Positions 1 through 7,707 of a stretch of DNA of 64,000 nt are shown in pieces. How positions within the stretch are numbered: the stretch's first letter is position 1; the number at the start of each line of letters is the position of its first letter. Under the pieces are notes generated by a model. That model was not told the DNA's origin and ran no database searches. It saw only the letters and a list, made by a program, of their open reading frames with translations. The position numbers and the translations under genes are program-made. The DNA comes from DATAEY01 sp045805565 (GTDB lineage Bacteria > Actinomycetota > Thermoleophilia > Solirubrobacterales > Solirubrobacteraceae): positions 62,001 through 126,000 of the forward strand of contig JBJMKZ010000043.1 in assembly GCA_045805565.1 (NCBI GenBank), in the 5' to 3' direction.

Positions 1-348
1 GACCAGCTCACGCACCGGCGCCGCGCGGTCCCCGTACCAGGGGTATTCGATCACCTCGAGGCCGCGAGCCTGCTCGGTGCGCATGCGGGGCGCCTCGATG
101 TTGCTGGTCACGACGTAGTCGCCGTCCCGGCAGACCACCACGTCGGCTACGCCATCGGGCGAGGCATGGTCCACGCGGCTGTCGCCTCCGCCCGTGTACC
201 AGGCGAAGTTGGCGGGCCGGCGCAGCACCATGGCGCCCAGGCCACGATGGTCCATCAGCTCCCGGAGGCGCTCGCGCCTGGAGCCGCGGGCGTCCAGCGC
301 GGCGACGTCGCCGGTGTCGGACGTTCCCCGGGCGGATCCGCGGGTCAC
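1..348 (-). CDS. M24-family metallopeptidase (Xaa-Pro aminopeptidase/creatinase-like), N-terminal part
   Basis: Only the first 116 codons are in the window; the gene runs off the left edge. The GTG start (346-348) overlaps the TGA of the sigma-factor gene as GTGA, which argues for translational coupling. The visible part resembles the creatinase/prolidase N-terminal domain: an RRERLRELMDHRGLGAMVL opening, then a PANFAWYTGG strand and a DYVVTSNIEAPRM segment. In M24 enzymes this domain precedes the pita-bread catalytic domain with its two-metal site, which lies outside the window, so activity cannot be judged. It is the last visible gene of the anti-sigma/sigma operon. Assignment to the superfamily is fairly firm; the substrate is unknown. 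Confidence 0.7.
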   Translation of the reverse strand, partial: MTRGSARGTSDTGDVAALDARGSRRERLRELMDHRGLGAMVLRRPANFAWYTGGGDSRVDHASPDGVADVVVCRDGDYVVTSNIEAPRMRTEQARGLEVIEYPWYGDRAAPVRELV

Positions 349-1013
349 TGGCTGACGGTCGCCTCCACCGCCCCGAAATGGCGCTCGAGTTCCGCGCGCA
401 CCTTGGTTCGCGCCCGGTGGAGCAGGACGCGCTGGTTGCCCTGGCTGAGGTCCAGCGCCTGGCACACGTCCTCGGGGGGCCAACCCTCGACGTCGCGCAG
501 CGCGATCACCGTGCGCTGGGCAGCCGGGAGCCGCTCGATCGCGGAGACGATGATGTCCTTGGTCTCGGCGGCGAGCAGGCCCCCCTCCGGCGTCTTCCAC
601 GCCGCGGGACCCATCGACCAGTGACCCGGGTAGCGGTTGTGATCCGGCGCAAAGAAGCGATCCGGGTCGAGGGTGGGGCCTTCCTCCGGCTCGGCGGCCA
701 ACGAGGAGAACGGCACGCTCCGGCGCTCGCGCGTTCCGCGGGTCCGCGCCGTGTTGGTGAGGATCTTGAAGATCCAGGTCTTGAGCGACGAGCGGCCCTC
801 GAACCGATCGAGGCCCTTGACGACACCCAGCCAAGTGTCCTGGACCACCTCCTCGGCCACCGCCCGGCTGGACACGTAGCTCGTGGCGACGTGGAGCAGG
901 GCCGCGTTATAGGAGGCCATCAGGGCGGCGAAGGCGCCCTCGTCACCACGCCGCAATCCCTGGAGAAGCTCGGCTTCGTCCTCGCCGGCCACCGCGGTTG
1001 GCTCAGACGGCAT
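345..1013 (-). CDS. ECF-type RNA polymerase sigma factor
   Basis: A 222-residue sigma-70-family protein with regions 2 and 4 only. Region 2 spans about residues 25-100 and contains AEEVVQDTWLGVVKGLDRFEG and the SSLKTWIFKILTN helix that contacts the -10 element. Region 4 is about 158-210, with IERLPAAQRTVIALRDVEG and the LLHRARTKVRAELE recognition helix. The roughly 50-residue linker is longer than in minimal ECF factors. A zinc-finger anti-sigma gene lies just upstream on the same strand, and an M24 peptidase gene overlaps its stop. It presumably directs RNA polymerase to a stress regulon that may include its own operon. The ATG start gives the normal family length. Confidence 0.9.
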   Translation of the reverse strand: MPSEPTAVAGEDEAELLQGLRRGDEGAFAALMASYNAALLHVATSYVSSRAVAEEVVQDTWLGVVKGLDRFEGRSSLKTWIFKILTNTARTRGTRERRSVPFSSLAAEPEEGPTLDPDRFFAPDHNRYPGHWSMGPAAWKTPEGGLLAAETKDIIVSAIERLPAAQRTVIALRDVEGWPPEDVCQALDLSQGNQRVLLHRARTKVRAELERHFGAVEATVSQ

Positions 1014-1160
1014 TGATGCTCACCAGCTCGACACCGAGGTTGCGCAGGCACTCCAGGACGGGTCATCTGCGCACGCCCCAGTCCGGCACGACCCTAAATG
1101 ACCCATCCGGGGCTGTCCAGGCGACGTAATCTCCCGGCAACCAGGGGCCGCGTGGCAGGG
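1014..1160 (-). other. Spacer between anti-sigma and sigma genes with a coding-like frame broken by TGA
   Basis: This 147-bp gap separates two genes of one operon. One minus-strand frame reads GDYVAWTAPDGSFRVVPDWG, meets a TGA at 1063-1065, then continues in the same frame as LECLRNLGVELVSINAV. It stops within the first codons of the sigma gene. No convincing start codon or ribosome-binding site was seen. It may be a decayed small gene, or a chance open frame in GC-rich DNA. Confidence 0.3.
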
Positions 1161-1436
1161 CTAGCGGCTCCGCCAGCCGCGGAAGGCTTCCAGGAGCGCC
1201 GCCTGTTGCTCGGGCGACAGAGAAGCTGCCCGCAGCTCTCCGAGCGCGTCGATCGTCTGGCGCATCTGCTCGAGGTAGTTGACGCACCAGGGGCACACGG
1301 CCAGGTGGGCCTCGAACCGCCGGCGGTCGTCCTGCGCGAGCGTGTCCTCGAGGTAGTCGGTGATCACCTCGACGAGCTCGACGCACGCCATCTCGTCCTG
1401 CGGCGCTACCGATTGAGACGTGTCTTCTGGACTCAT
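1161..1436 (-). CDS. Zinc-finger anti-sigma factor (ZAS type)
   Basis: A 91-residue soluble protein. Residues 44-51 carry the H-x3-C-x2-C signature (HLAVCPWC) of the zinc-binding anti-sigma domain, and another Cys sits at position 18 in MACVELVEVITDYLE, the usual N-terminal helix of this fold. There is no membrane segment, so it is likely a cytoplasmic anti-sigma that holds the downstream ECF factor inactive, possibly released by oxidation of the Zn cysteines as in RsrA. That mechanism is inferred from the family. It is the first gene of the operon; anti-sigma before sigma is the less common order. Confidence 0.85.
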   Translation of the reverse strand: MSPEDTSQSVAPQDEMACVELVEVITDYLEDTLAQDDRRRFEAHLAVCPWCVNYLEQMRQTIDALGELRAASLSPEQQAALLEAFRGWRSR

Positions 1437-1522
1437 TTGGGGCTGCGTCCTCGATTTGTGGCGCGCGACTCGACCAGACAGCGCCCCGGCACCGGACCCT
1501 CAGTCTGCCCTCGCCTGGATTC

Positions 1523-1545
1523 GTTACGCACGGCTCACCGTGTAA
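1523..1545. promoter_or_regulatory. Imperfect inverted repeat between divergent operons
   Basis: The 164-bp gap between the anti-sigma gene and the glucose dehydrogenase gene holds an inverted repeat: GTTA and CACGG on the left mirror CCGTG and TAAC on the right, with a 2-base bulge and a 4-base centre. Its position between divergent starts fits an operator or overlapping promoter, but no regulator is assigned. Confidence 0.3.
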
Positions 1546-1600
1546 CGCGGTGCACGCACGTGAGACTGGAGCGGCGAACCCGCATCCGGAGGCCGAGTCC

Positions 1601-2722
1601 ATGAAAGCGATCGCCGTCCACCCCGGCATCCCGAACTCCATGCACCTGCGCGAGGTGCCCGAGCCGCGTCTCGACGACGTTCCGGACGGGCGCGGCGTGC
1701 TCGTCCAGGTGCTGCGCGTGGGCGTCGACGGCACCGACAAGGAGATCAACGCGGCCGAGTACGGCCAGGCTCCCGACGGCCACGAGTACCTGATCACCGG
1801 GCACGAGGGTCTCGGCCGCGTGGTCGAGGTCGGTCCGAACGTTCCCAGCGCGATCGGGCCCGGGACCCTGGTCGTCTCGACGGTGCGCCGTCCCGGGATG
1901 AGCATCTTCGACCGGATCGGCCTGCAGGACATGACCACCGACGACGTTTATTTCGAGCGCGGCATCAACCTGCGCCACGGCTATCTCGCCGAGTACTACG
2001 TCGAGGACGCCCAGTACGTCGTCCCGCTCCCCGAGAGCCTGAACGAGGTGGGCGTGCTGCTGGAGCCCCTGACCGTGGCCGAGAAGGCCATCCACCAGGC
2101 CTTCGAGATCCAGCGTCGACTGAAGGTCTGGCAGCCGCGGCGGGCCGCCGTGCTGGGATCCGGCACCATCGGGCTGCTGACCGCGCTGGCGCTGCGCCTG
2201 CGGGGCATCGAAGTGGCCGTCTTCTCGCTGCGCGAGCCCCCCTATCTGAACAGCGAGCTCATCGAGCAGATCGGCGGCACCTACGTCAGCACCAAGCAGA
2301 CGCCGCTCGCCGCCGGCGCCGAGCGGTACGGCCCCTTCGACATCATCGTCGAGGCGACCGGCTTCAGCCCCCTGGCGTTCGAGGCCGCCGAGGCCCTCGG
2401 CAAGAACGGAGTTCTCGTGCTGGTGAGCGTCACCGGCGGCGACCGCAAGGCCGAGGTCAACTCCGACGTGATCAACCAGGGGTTCGTGCTGGGCAACAAG
2501 GTCATGGTCGGCAGCGTCAACGCGTCGCCCGAGGACTTCGCCAGCGGCCGCGACGACCTGGTCAAGGGGCAGGCCTTCTATCCCGGCTGGCTCGACAAGC
2601 TCCTGACCACCCGCGTCCGGGGTCTCGAGAACTATGAAGAGATGCTGCGCCACCTCACCGAGGACAAGGAGGCGATCAAGGTCTACGTCGAGGTCGCGTC
2701 CTCGAACGGAAGGGCCGGCTGA
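1601..2722 (+). CDS. Glucose 1-dehydrogenase-like medium-chain dehydrogenase
   Basis: A 373-residue zinc-type MDR protein, likely oxidising D-glucose to gluconolactone with NAD(P)+. VGVDGTDKE near residue 40, TGHEGLGRV near 66 and the Glu of LLEPLTVAEKAI near 150 match the Asp/His/Glu zinc ligands of archaeal-type glucose dehydrogenases, where Asp replaces the usual Cys. AAVLGSGTIGLLTALAL near 185 is the nucleotide-binding Rossmann motif. GGAGG at 1588-1592 stands 8 bases before this ATG, so I chose it over the longer open frame from 1550. The gene overlaps the GH15 gene by one base (TGATG), supporting glucan-to-gluconate metabolism. Confidence 0.8.
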   Translation: MKAIAVHPGIPNSMHLREVPEPRLDDVPDGRGVLVQVLRVGVDGTDKEINAAEYGQAPDGHEYLITGHEGLGRVVEVGPNVPSAIGPGTLVVSTVRRPGMSIFDRIGLQDMTTDDVYFERGINLRHGYLAEYYVEDAQYVVPLPESLNEVGVLLEPLTVAEKAIHQAFEIQRRLKVWQPRRAAVLGSGTIGLLTALALRLRGIEVAVFSLREPPYLNSELIEQIGGTYVSTKQTPLAAGAERYGPFDIIVEATGFSPLAFEAAEALGKNGVLVLVSVTGGDRKAEVNSDVINQGFVLGNKVMVGSVNASPEDFASGRDDLVKGQAFYPGWLDKLLTTRVRGLENYEEMLRHLTEDKEAIKVYVEVASSNGRAG

Positions 2723-4596
2723 TGGCCGGCACTTCCGCCCAGGCAACGGAGGCGGCGGCGCGGGCATCGGCCGCCTCGACGCCGATCGGCGACTACGGCC
2801 TGCTGGCCGACTGCAACTCCGCGGCGCTCGTCAACCGCGCGGGGTCCATCGATTGGCTCTGCCTGCCCCGCTACGACAGCGACGCGGTGTTCGCCCGGCT
2901 CCTTGACCCCGATGCCGGCCACTGGTCGATCCGGCCCGCCGGCGCGTTCACCAGCGAGCGCCGCTACGTCCCGGGCACGCTGGTGATCGAGACCACGTTC
3001 ACCACGGACTCGGGCAGCGTCAGGCTGCGCGACGCGATGTCCTTCCCCCCGGGCCAGCGGGGTCACGATCTCGGCTACGAGGTGCCTCACGAGGTGCTGC
3101 GCAGCCTCGAGGGCGTGTCGGGCGAGGTGGAGCTGGTCATGGAGCTGGCGCCGCGGCCCGAGTACGGCCTCGTCCGACCGCTGTTCCGCCAGGAGGACGG
3201 CGGCGCACGCACCTTCGGCACGACGTGCATCGCGGTCAGGTCGGGCGTGGCGGCGGAGGTGCGGGACGCGACGATGGGCGCGTCGTTCATCGTGCGCGCG
3301 CCCGATCAGGTCGGGTTCTCGCTTCGCTGGGCGCCGGTGGAGAGCCGCGACGCCCCCGAGCCCGCGCGGGCCGAGGAGGTGGCGACCCGCATCGACGACA
3401 CCGTGGAGGCCTGGCGCTCGTGGGAGGCCGACCACGACATCTACGAGGGCCCCAACCGGGACCTCGTCCGGCTCAGCTCGCGGGTTCTCAAGGGCCTCAC
3501 CTACCGACCGACGGGCGCGATCGTGGCCGCGCCCACCACCTCGCTCCCCGAGACCGTGGGCGGCGAGCGCAACTGGGACTACCGCTTCTCCTGGATCCGG
3601 GACTCGAGCCTGACCCTCGAGGCGCTCTACATAGGCGCCTGCTCCGACGAGGTCGAGGAGTTCGTCTCGTTCATGACCAGCGCCGCCGGCGGGCGGGCGG
3701 GCGAAGGCTCGCTGCAGATCATGTACGGGATCGGCGGTGAGCACGACCTGGCCGAGCGGGAGCTGCGCCATCTGCGGGGCTGGCGGGAGTCGCGCCCGGT
3801 GCGCGTGGGCAACGGCGCGTGGGACCAGGTCCAGCTCGACGTCTACGGCGAGCTGCTCAACGCGCTCTATCTCTATCAGGAGAGGCTCGGCGACCTGCAT
3901 CCGGAGATCCAGGCCTTCGCGGCCGACCTGGCGGACACGGCGGCCCGGCGCTGGAAGGAGACCGACTCCGGCATGTGGGAGATGCGCGGCGAGCCGCGTC
4001 ACCACCTTTCCTCCAAGGTGCTGTGCTGGGCCGCGCTCGACCGCGCGGTCAAGCTCGCCCCGCGGCTGGGCGAGTTCGCCAAGACCGAGCAATGGGAGGC
4101 CGCCCGCGACGAGATCCGCGCCGCCATCCTCGAGCGGGGATGGAGCGAGAAGCGCCAGGCCTACGCTCAGTCGTTCGACTCCGACGAACTCGACGCCGCG
4201 CAGCTCCTGATGCCGAGCCTCGGCTTCCTGCCCGCGACCGACGAGCGGATGAAGTCCACGATCGACGCCATCGCGGACGACCTCACCGAGGACGGCCTCG
4301 TCCTGCGCTACCGCAACGACGAGGGCCTGAACGCCGACGGCCTCACCGGCGAGGAGGGCACGTTCGTGATCTGCTCCTTCTGGCTGGTCAGCGCCCTGGC
4401 CAAGGCCGGCGAGCTCGACCGGGCGGAGGCACTGTTCGAGCAGCTCACCGCCTACGCCAACGACCTCGGGCTGCTGGCCGAGGAGATCGACACCGCCAGC
4501 GGAGAGCAGCTGGGCAACTTCCCGCAGGCGTTCAGCCACATAGGCCTGATCGCCGCCGCCTGGGAGGTCGACATGGCGAAGGGAGCTGGCGCGTGA
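2722..4596 (+). CDS. GH15 family glucoamylase/trehalase-like glycoside hydrolase
   Basis: A 624-residue protein without a signal peptide, so probably cytoplasmic. It has the bacterial GH15 layout: an N-terminal beta-sandwich (DYGLLADCNSAALVNRAGSI) then an (alpha/alpha)6 barrel. Family motifs are GGERNWDYRFSWIRDSSLTL near residue 275, the ERELRHLRGWRESRPVRVGN stretch holding the likely general acid, and EEGTFVICSFWL near 547 holding the likely general base. Members release glucose from alpha-glucans or trehalose. Sequence alone does not separate these activities. The coupled glucose dehydrogenase would use the glucose produced. Confidence 0.88.
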   Translation: MAGTSAQATEAAARASAASTPIGDYGLLADCNSAALVNRAGSIDWLCLPRYDSDAVFARLLDPDAGHWSIRPAGAFTSERRYVPGTLVIETTFTTDSGSVRLRDAMSFPPGQRGHDLGYEVPHEVLRSLEGVSGEVELVMELAPRPEYGLVRPLFRQEDGGARTFGTTCIAVRSGVAAEVRDATMGASFIVRAPDQVGFSLRWAPVESRDAPEPARAEEVATRIDDTVEAWRSWEADHDIYEGPNRDLVRLSSRVLKGLTYRPTGAIVAAPTTSLPETVGGERNWDYRFSWIRDSSLTLEALYIGACSDEVEEFVSFMTSAAGGRAGEGSLQIMYGIGGEHDLAERELRHLRGWRESRPVRVGNGAWDQVQLDVYGELLNALYLYQERLGDLHPEIQAFAADLADTAARRWKETDSGMWEMRGEPRHHLSSKVLCWAALDRAVKLAPRLGEFAKTEQWEAARDEIRAAILERGWSEKRQAYAQSFDSDELDAAQLLMPSLGFLPATDERMKSTIDAIADDLTEDGLVLRYRNDEGLNADGLTGEEGTFVICSFWLVSALAKAGELDRAEALFEQLTAYANDLGLLAEEIDTASGEQLGNFPQAFSHIGLIAAAWEVDMAKGAGA

Positions 4597-5945
4597 GCAC
4601 CGACTACGACGTCATCGTCCTCGGAGGCGGGCCGGCCGGCGAGCACTGCGCCGTCCACCTGGCCGACGGCGGCCTGAGGGTGGCGATCGTGGAGCGCGAG
4701 CTCCTGGGCGGCGAGTGCTCGTACTGGGCGTGCATACCGTCCAAGACCCTGCTGCGCCCCGGCGAGGCGCTCCAGCACGCCCGCGAGGCGCCCGGCGCCC
4801 GCGAGGCGGTGGATTGCGCCGTGCACCCCGAGGGCGCCTTCGAATGGCGCGACTTCATGGTCAGCGACTACGACGACTCGAGCCAGGCGAGCTGGGCGGC
4901 GGGCGAGGGAATCGACGTCATCCGCGGCACGGGCCGCCTGGTGGGGCCCGGTCGAGTCGAGGTCGACGGCGAGACGTACGGCGCCAGGGAGGTCGTCATC
5001 TCGACCGGCTCGGAGCCCGTGATCCCGCCGGTGCCGGGGCTTCGCGAGGCCGAGGGGATATGGACGAACCGCGAGGCCACGGGCATCCGGGAGGTGCCCC
5101 GGCGGCTGGTGATCCTCGGCGGCGGGCCCGTCGGGGTCGAGATGGCGCAGGCCATCCGTCGCCTGGGCGCGTCGGTGGCGCTCGTGGAGGGGATGGAGCA
5201 CGTGCTGCCGCACGAGCCCAGGCCGCTGGGCGAGGCGCTGGGGGAGGTCCTGACCGCCGAGGGCATCGAGCTGTGCTTCGGGCAGCACGCCTCCGCGGTG
5301 CGCGTCGAGGACGGCGAGTACGTGCTCGAGTTCCCGGAGCGCCCGGAGCTGCGCGGCGACAAGCTGCTCGTGGCCACCGGCCGGCGCCCGCGGGTCGACG
5401 AGCTCGGGCTGGAGAACATCGGGATCGAGCCCGGCAAGCACGGCATCGAGGTCGACTCACGGATGAACGCGGGCGACGGCATCTGGGCGATCGGTGACGC
5501 CGTGGGCATCTGGCCGCTGACCTACATCGGCAAGTACCAGGGCCGGGTGGTGGCCGCCAATCTGCTCGGCGGTCACCGCGAGGCCAACTACGAAGCGGTT
5601 CCCCGGGTGGTTTTCACGGATCCGCAAGTCGCCGCGGTCGGTGAGGCCGAGGGTGCACTCACCGCGACGGCCCAGCTGTCGGAGGTTGCGCGCACGTCCA
5701 CCTACACCCGCGCCTACGACCAGAAGCCGGGCTTCATGACGCTGGTGTCCGACGGCGAGCGGCTGACCGGCGCCTACGCTCTCGGCCCCGAAGCGGGGGA
5801 GTGGCTACAGCAGGCCACGCTGGCGATCCGGGCGCGGGTGCCGCTCGAGGTGATGAACGACGTGATCCAGCCGTTTCCCACCTTCTCCGAGGTCTTCCTC
5901 GACGCACTTGAGGCGTTGGGGGCGAAGGTGCCCGCCACCGCCTAG
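4593..5945 (+). CDS. Lipoamide dehydrogenase-like NAD(P)/FAD oxidoreductase lacking the catalytic His
   Basis: A 450-residue class I flavoprotein disulfide reductase. The N-terminal FAD site is DVIVLGGGPAGEHCA, the redox pair is C-SYWA-C (CX4C) near residue 45, the NAD(P) site is RRLVILGGGPVGVEMAQAI, and the second FAD motif is GIWAIGDAVG. The C-terminal interface reads IQPFPTFSE where true lipoamide dehydrogenases have HAHPTLSE, so the catalytic His is replaced by Phe while the Glu remains. Similar changes occur in actinobacterial LpdA-type quinone reductases. The GTG start overlaps the GH15 stop as GTGA. Its substrate is unknown, but it may recycle the dehydrogenase cofactor. Confidence 0.8.
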   Translation: MSTDYDVIVLGGGPAGEHCAVHLADGGLRVAIVERELLGGECSYWACIPSKTLLRPGEALQHAREAPGAREAVDCAVHPEGAFEWRDFMVSDYDDSSQASWAAGEGIDVIRGTGRLVGPGRVEVDGETYGAREVVISTGSEPVIPPVPGLREAEGIWTNREATGIREVPRRLVILGGGPVGVEMAQAIRRLGASVALVEGMEHVLPHEPRPLGEALGEVLTAEGIELCFGQHASAVRVEDGEYVLEFPERPELRGDKLLVATGRRPRVDELGLENIGIEPGKHGIEVDSRMNAGDGIWAIGDAVGIWPLTYIGKYQGRVVAANLLGGHREANYEAVPRVVFTDPQVAAVGEAEGALTATAQLSEVARTSTYTRAYDQKPGFMTLVSDGERLTGAYALGPEAGEWLQQATLAIRARVPLEVMNDVIQPFPTFSEVFLDALEALGAKVPATA

Positions 5946-5958
5946 GCGGCAGGACCGA

Positions 5959-6234
5959 CTAGGGCTGCTCGACGCGGATCTCGATGCAGCTGACGCCACG
6001 CAGGTCGCACCAGTAGCGGTCCGCTCCCCGGACCATCCTCACCAGCACCGACTGGCAGTGCCGGCAGCGCAACACCAGGCCGGGCGCGCTCGCGTAGTCG
6101 TCGGTCGCCCCGAGCGGTTCGACGGCTCCACAGCCGGAGCAGGTGGTGTGCACGAGCGTCATCTCGAACGGGAAGACCTCCTGCAGGTGCCCCGCCGCCG
6201 CGTTGCCATCGAGCCTGCGGTCACTGTCGTCCAT
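5959..6234 (-). CDS. Small zinc-ribbon-like protein (DUF6510-like)
   Basis: A 91-residue protein with two CxxC pairs, TCSGC near residue 32 and RCRHC near 57, plus further Cys near the C terminus. This looks like a zinc ribbon. Such proteins are often found beside sulfite-oxidase-fold enzymes and ferredoxin reductases. It is the third gene of the molybdoenzyme operon: its ATG overlaps the TGA of the reductase (TGATG), with GGAGG just upstream. The role is unknown; a structural or accessory part in the redox system is a guess from context. Confidence 0.65.
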   Translation of the reverse strand: MDDSDRRLDGNAAAGHLQEVFPFEMTLVHTTCSGCGAVEPLGATDDYASAPGLVLRCRHCQSVLVRMVRGADRYWCDLRGVSCIEIRVEQP

Positions 6235-6971
6235 CACGATCCTCCTGTCGGTCCGAATCGCTCGGTCCTGGCCAGATCCGGACGGTAGCCGAGGGCGAGC
6301 AGGTCGCCCGCCACCTGCTCGACCAGCCGCGTCGGCCCGCAGACGTAGGCGAGCGGCCCTGACGAGGCGGGCCAGGCGACGTCCGCCAGCATCTCCCGGT
6401 CGATCCGCCGGCGATAGCCGGCCCAGCGGGTGGGCGCCGAGCGCGTGAAGGTGTGGACGACCTCGAGAGCGGCGCTGCTGGCGGCCAAGCCGTCGAGCTC
6501 CGCGCGGAAGATCGCGTCCTCCTCCGAGCGCGAGGAGTACAGGAGCTTCACCGACACCTCCCCGTCCGCGGCATCCCAGTGCCGGATCATCGCCGCCAGC
6601 GGAACCACCCCTGAGCCACCCGCCACCAGCATGAGCGGGCCGCCCATCGCCGGCTCCCATACGAAGTAGCCGCCGAGGGGACCGCGCAGCTCGAGCCGGT
6701 CGCCGGGACGCGCCTCGTCGACGAGGTAGGGCGAGACCTCCCCGTCATCGATCCGCTCCACCGTGACCGTGACCCGCCCCGCGCCGGGTGGCGAGCTGAG
6801 CGAGTAGCTGCGGACCGTCTGGTAGCCGTCCTGCGCCGTGAGCCTCAGGTCGACGTGCTGCCCGGCCCGGTGCCCCGACCAGGAGGGGACGTCGATGGCG
6901 AGCGACTTGACGCGGTTCGTCTCCCACCTGACCTCCGCGATCTCGCCGGGCGCCCACGCTAATCGCCCCAA
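6234..6971 (-). CDS. Ferredoxin reductase-type FAD/NAD(P) oxidoreductase
   Basis: A 245-residue protein of the ferredoxin-NADP reductase superfamily. RSYSLSS near residue 55 binds FAD, GGSGVVPLAAM near 125 binds NAD(P)H, and VCGPTRLVE near 205 is the C-terminal pyridine nucleotide motif. There is no 2Fe-2S domain, so it needs a separate electron partner, probably the molybdenum enzyme encoded just upstream. I placed the start at the TTG at 6969-6971, which has AAGGA upstream and overlaps the upstream gene by 13 bases. No in-frame ATG or GTG fits better. Confidence 0.8.
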   Translation of the reverse strand: MGRLAWAPGEIAEVRWETNRVKSLAIDVPSWSGHRAGQHVDLRLTAQDGYQTVRSYSLSSPPGAGRVTVTVERIDDGEVSPYLVDEARPGDRLELRGPLGGYFVWEPAMGGPLMLVAGGSGVVPLAAMIRHWDAADGEVSVKLLYSSRSEEDAIFRAELDGLAASSAALEVVHTFTRSAPTRWAGYRRRIDREMLADVAWPASSGPLAYVCGPTRLVEQVAGDLLALGYRPDLARTERFGPTGGS

Positions 6972-7570
6972 TTGCGCTGTTCCTTCCAGGGGTCGCCCCG
7001 GGCGTGGTAGCCCAGCGACTCCCAGAACCCCGGCTCGTCGCTGTCCGTGAGCTCGAGCCGGCGCACCCACTTGGCGCTCTTCCACAGGTACAGGTGAGGC
7101 ACGAGCAGCCGCGCCGGACCGCCATGCTCGGGCTGGAGCGGCGCCCCGCCGTAGGCGAAGGCGATCCACGCCCTGCCGCCTGTAACGTCGTCGACAGGCA
7201 TCGTGGTCGTGTAGCCGCCGTCACAGCTCGCCTTGAGGTAGGGCAGGCCGGGCTCCACCAGCTGGTCGAGGAGGACGTCCAGCGAGACGCCCTCCCACCT
7301 CGTGTCGAGCTTGGACCAGCGGGTGACGCAGTGGATGTCGACCGTGAACGTCTCGCTGGGAAGGGCGCGGAACTCCTCCCAGGTCCACCTGCGAGCCTCG
7401 GGGGCGCCGCCGACGACCGTGAGGTCCCATTCGTCGAGCGGCGTCCGGGGCGTCGGCCCGGCGGTCAGGACCGGGAAGTCGTCGACCACGTACTGGCCGG
7501 GTGGCAGCCGCCCCTCCGGGCCTTCCCGGCGCCGGCCGCGAAAGCCACGGGTGAAGATGCGCTCGGCCAC
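6959..7570 (-). CDS. Sulfite oxidase-fold molybdopterin-dependent oxidoreductase
   Basis: A 203-residue enzyme with the oxidoreductase molybdopterin-binding fold (sulfite oxidase/YedY). HCVTRW near residue 80 contains the Cys that ligates Mo, followed by the usual WEGVSLDVLL and the CDGGYTTTMPVDD and PHLYLWKSAKWV segments. No twin-arginine signal is seen, so it is likely cytoplasmic, unlike periplasmic MsrP. The GTG start is chosen because the upstream open frame looks non-coding. The enzyme and its coupled reductase probably form a soluble redox pair; the substrate is unknown. Confidence 0.82.
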   Translation of the reverse strand: MAERIFTRGFRGRRREGPEGRLPPGQYVVDDFPVLTAGPTPRTPLDEWDLTVVGGAPEARRWTWEEFRALPSETFTVDIHCVTRWSKLDTRWEGVSLDVLLDQLVEPGLPYLKASCDGGYTTTMPVDDVTGGRAWIAFAYGGAPLQPEHGGPARLLVPHLYLWKSAKWVRRLELTDSDEPGFWESLGYHARGDPWKEQRNWGD

Positions 7571-7707
7571 GCCGGAAGTAGACCACGTGGCGCCAGGTGT
7601 CGCCGTAAGGCCCGCGGCTCCCGTCGGCGACTGCCGCCTGGCCACCGGCCCCACCCCGACCGCATACGATCGTCGCCATCCCGCTCACCCGAGCAAGGAG
7701 CGAGCCG

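Noticed and set aside
2683..4539. A 618-codon open frame antisense to the GH15 gene.
   Set aside because: GC-rich DNA leaves long antisense frames open. Its translation is Leu/Gly/Arg/Val-rich with no motif, while the plus strand has full GH15 motifs.
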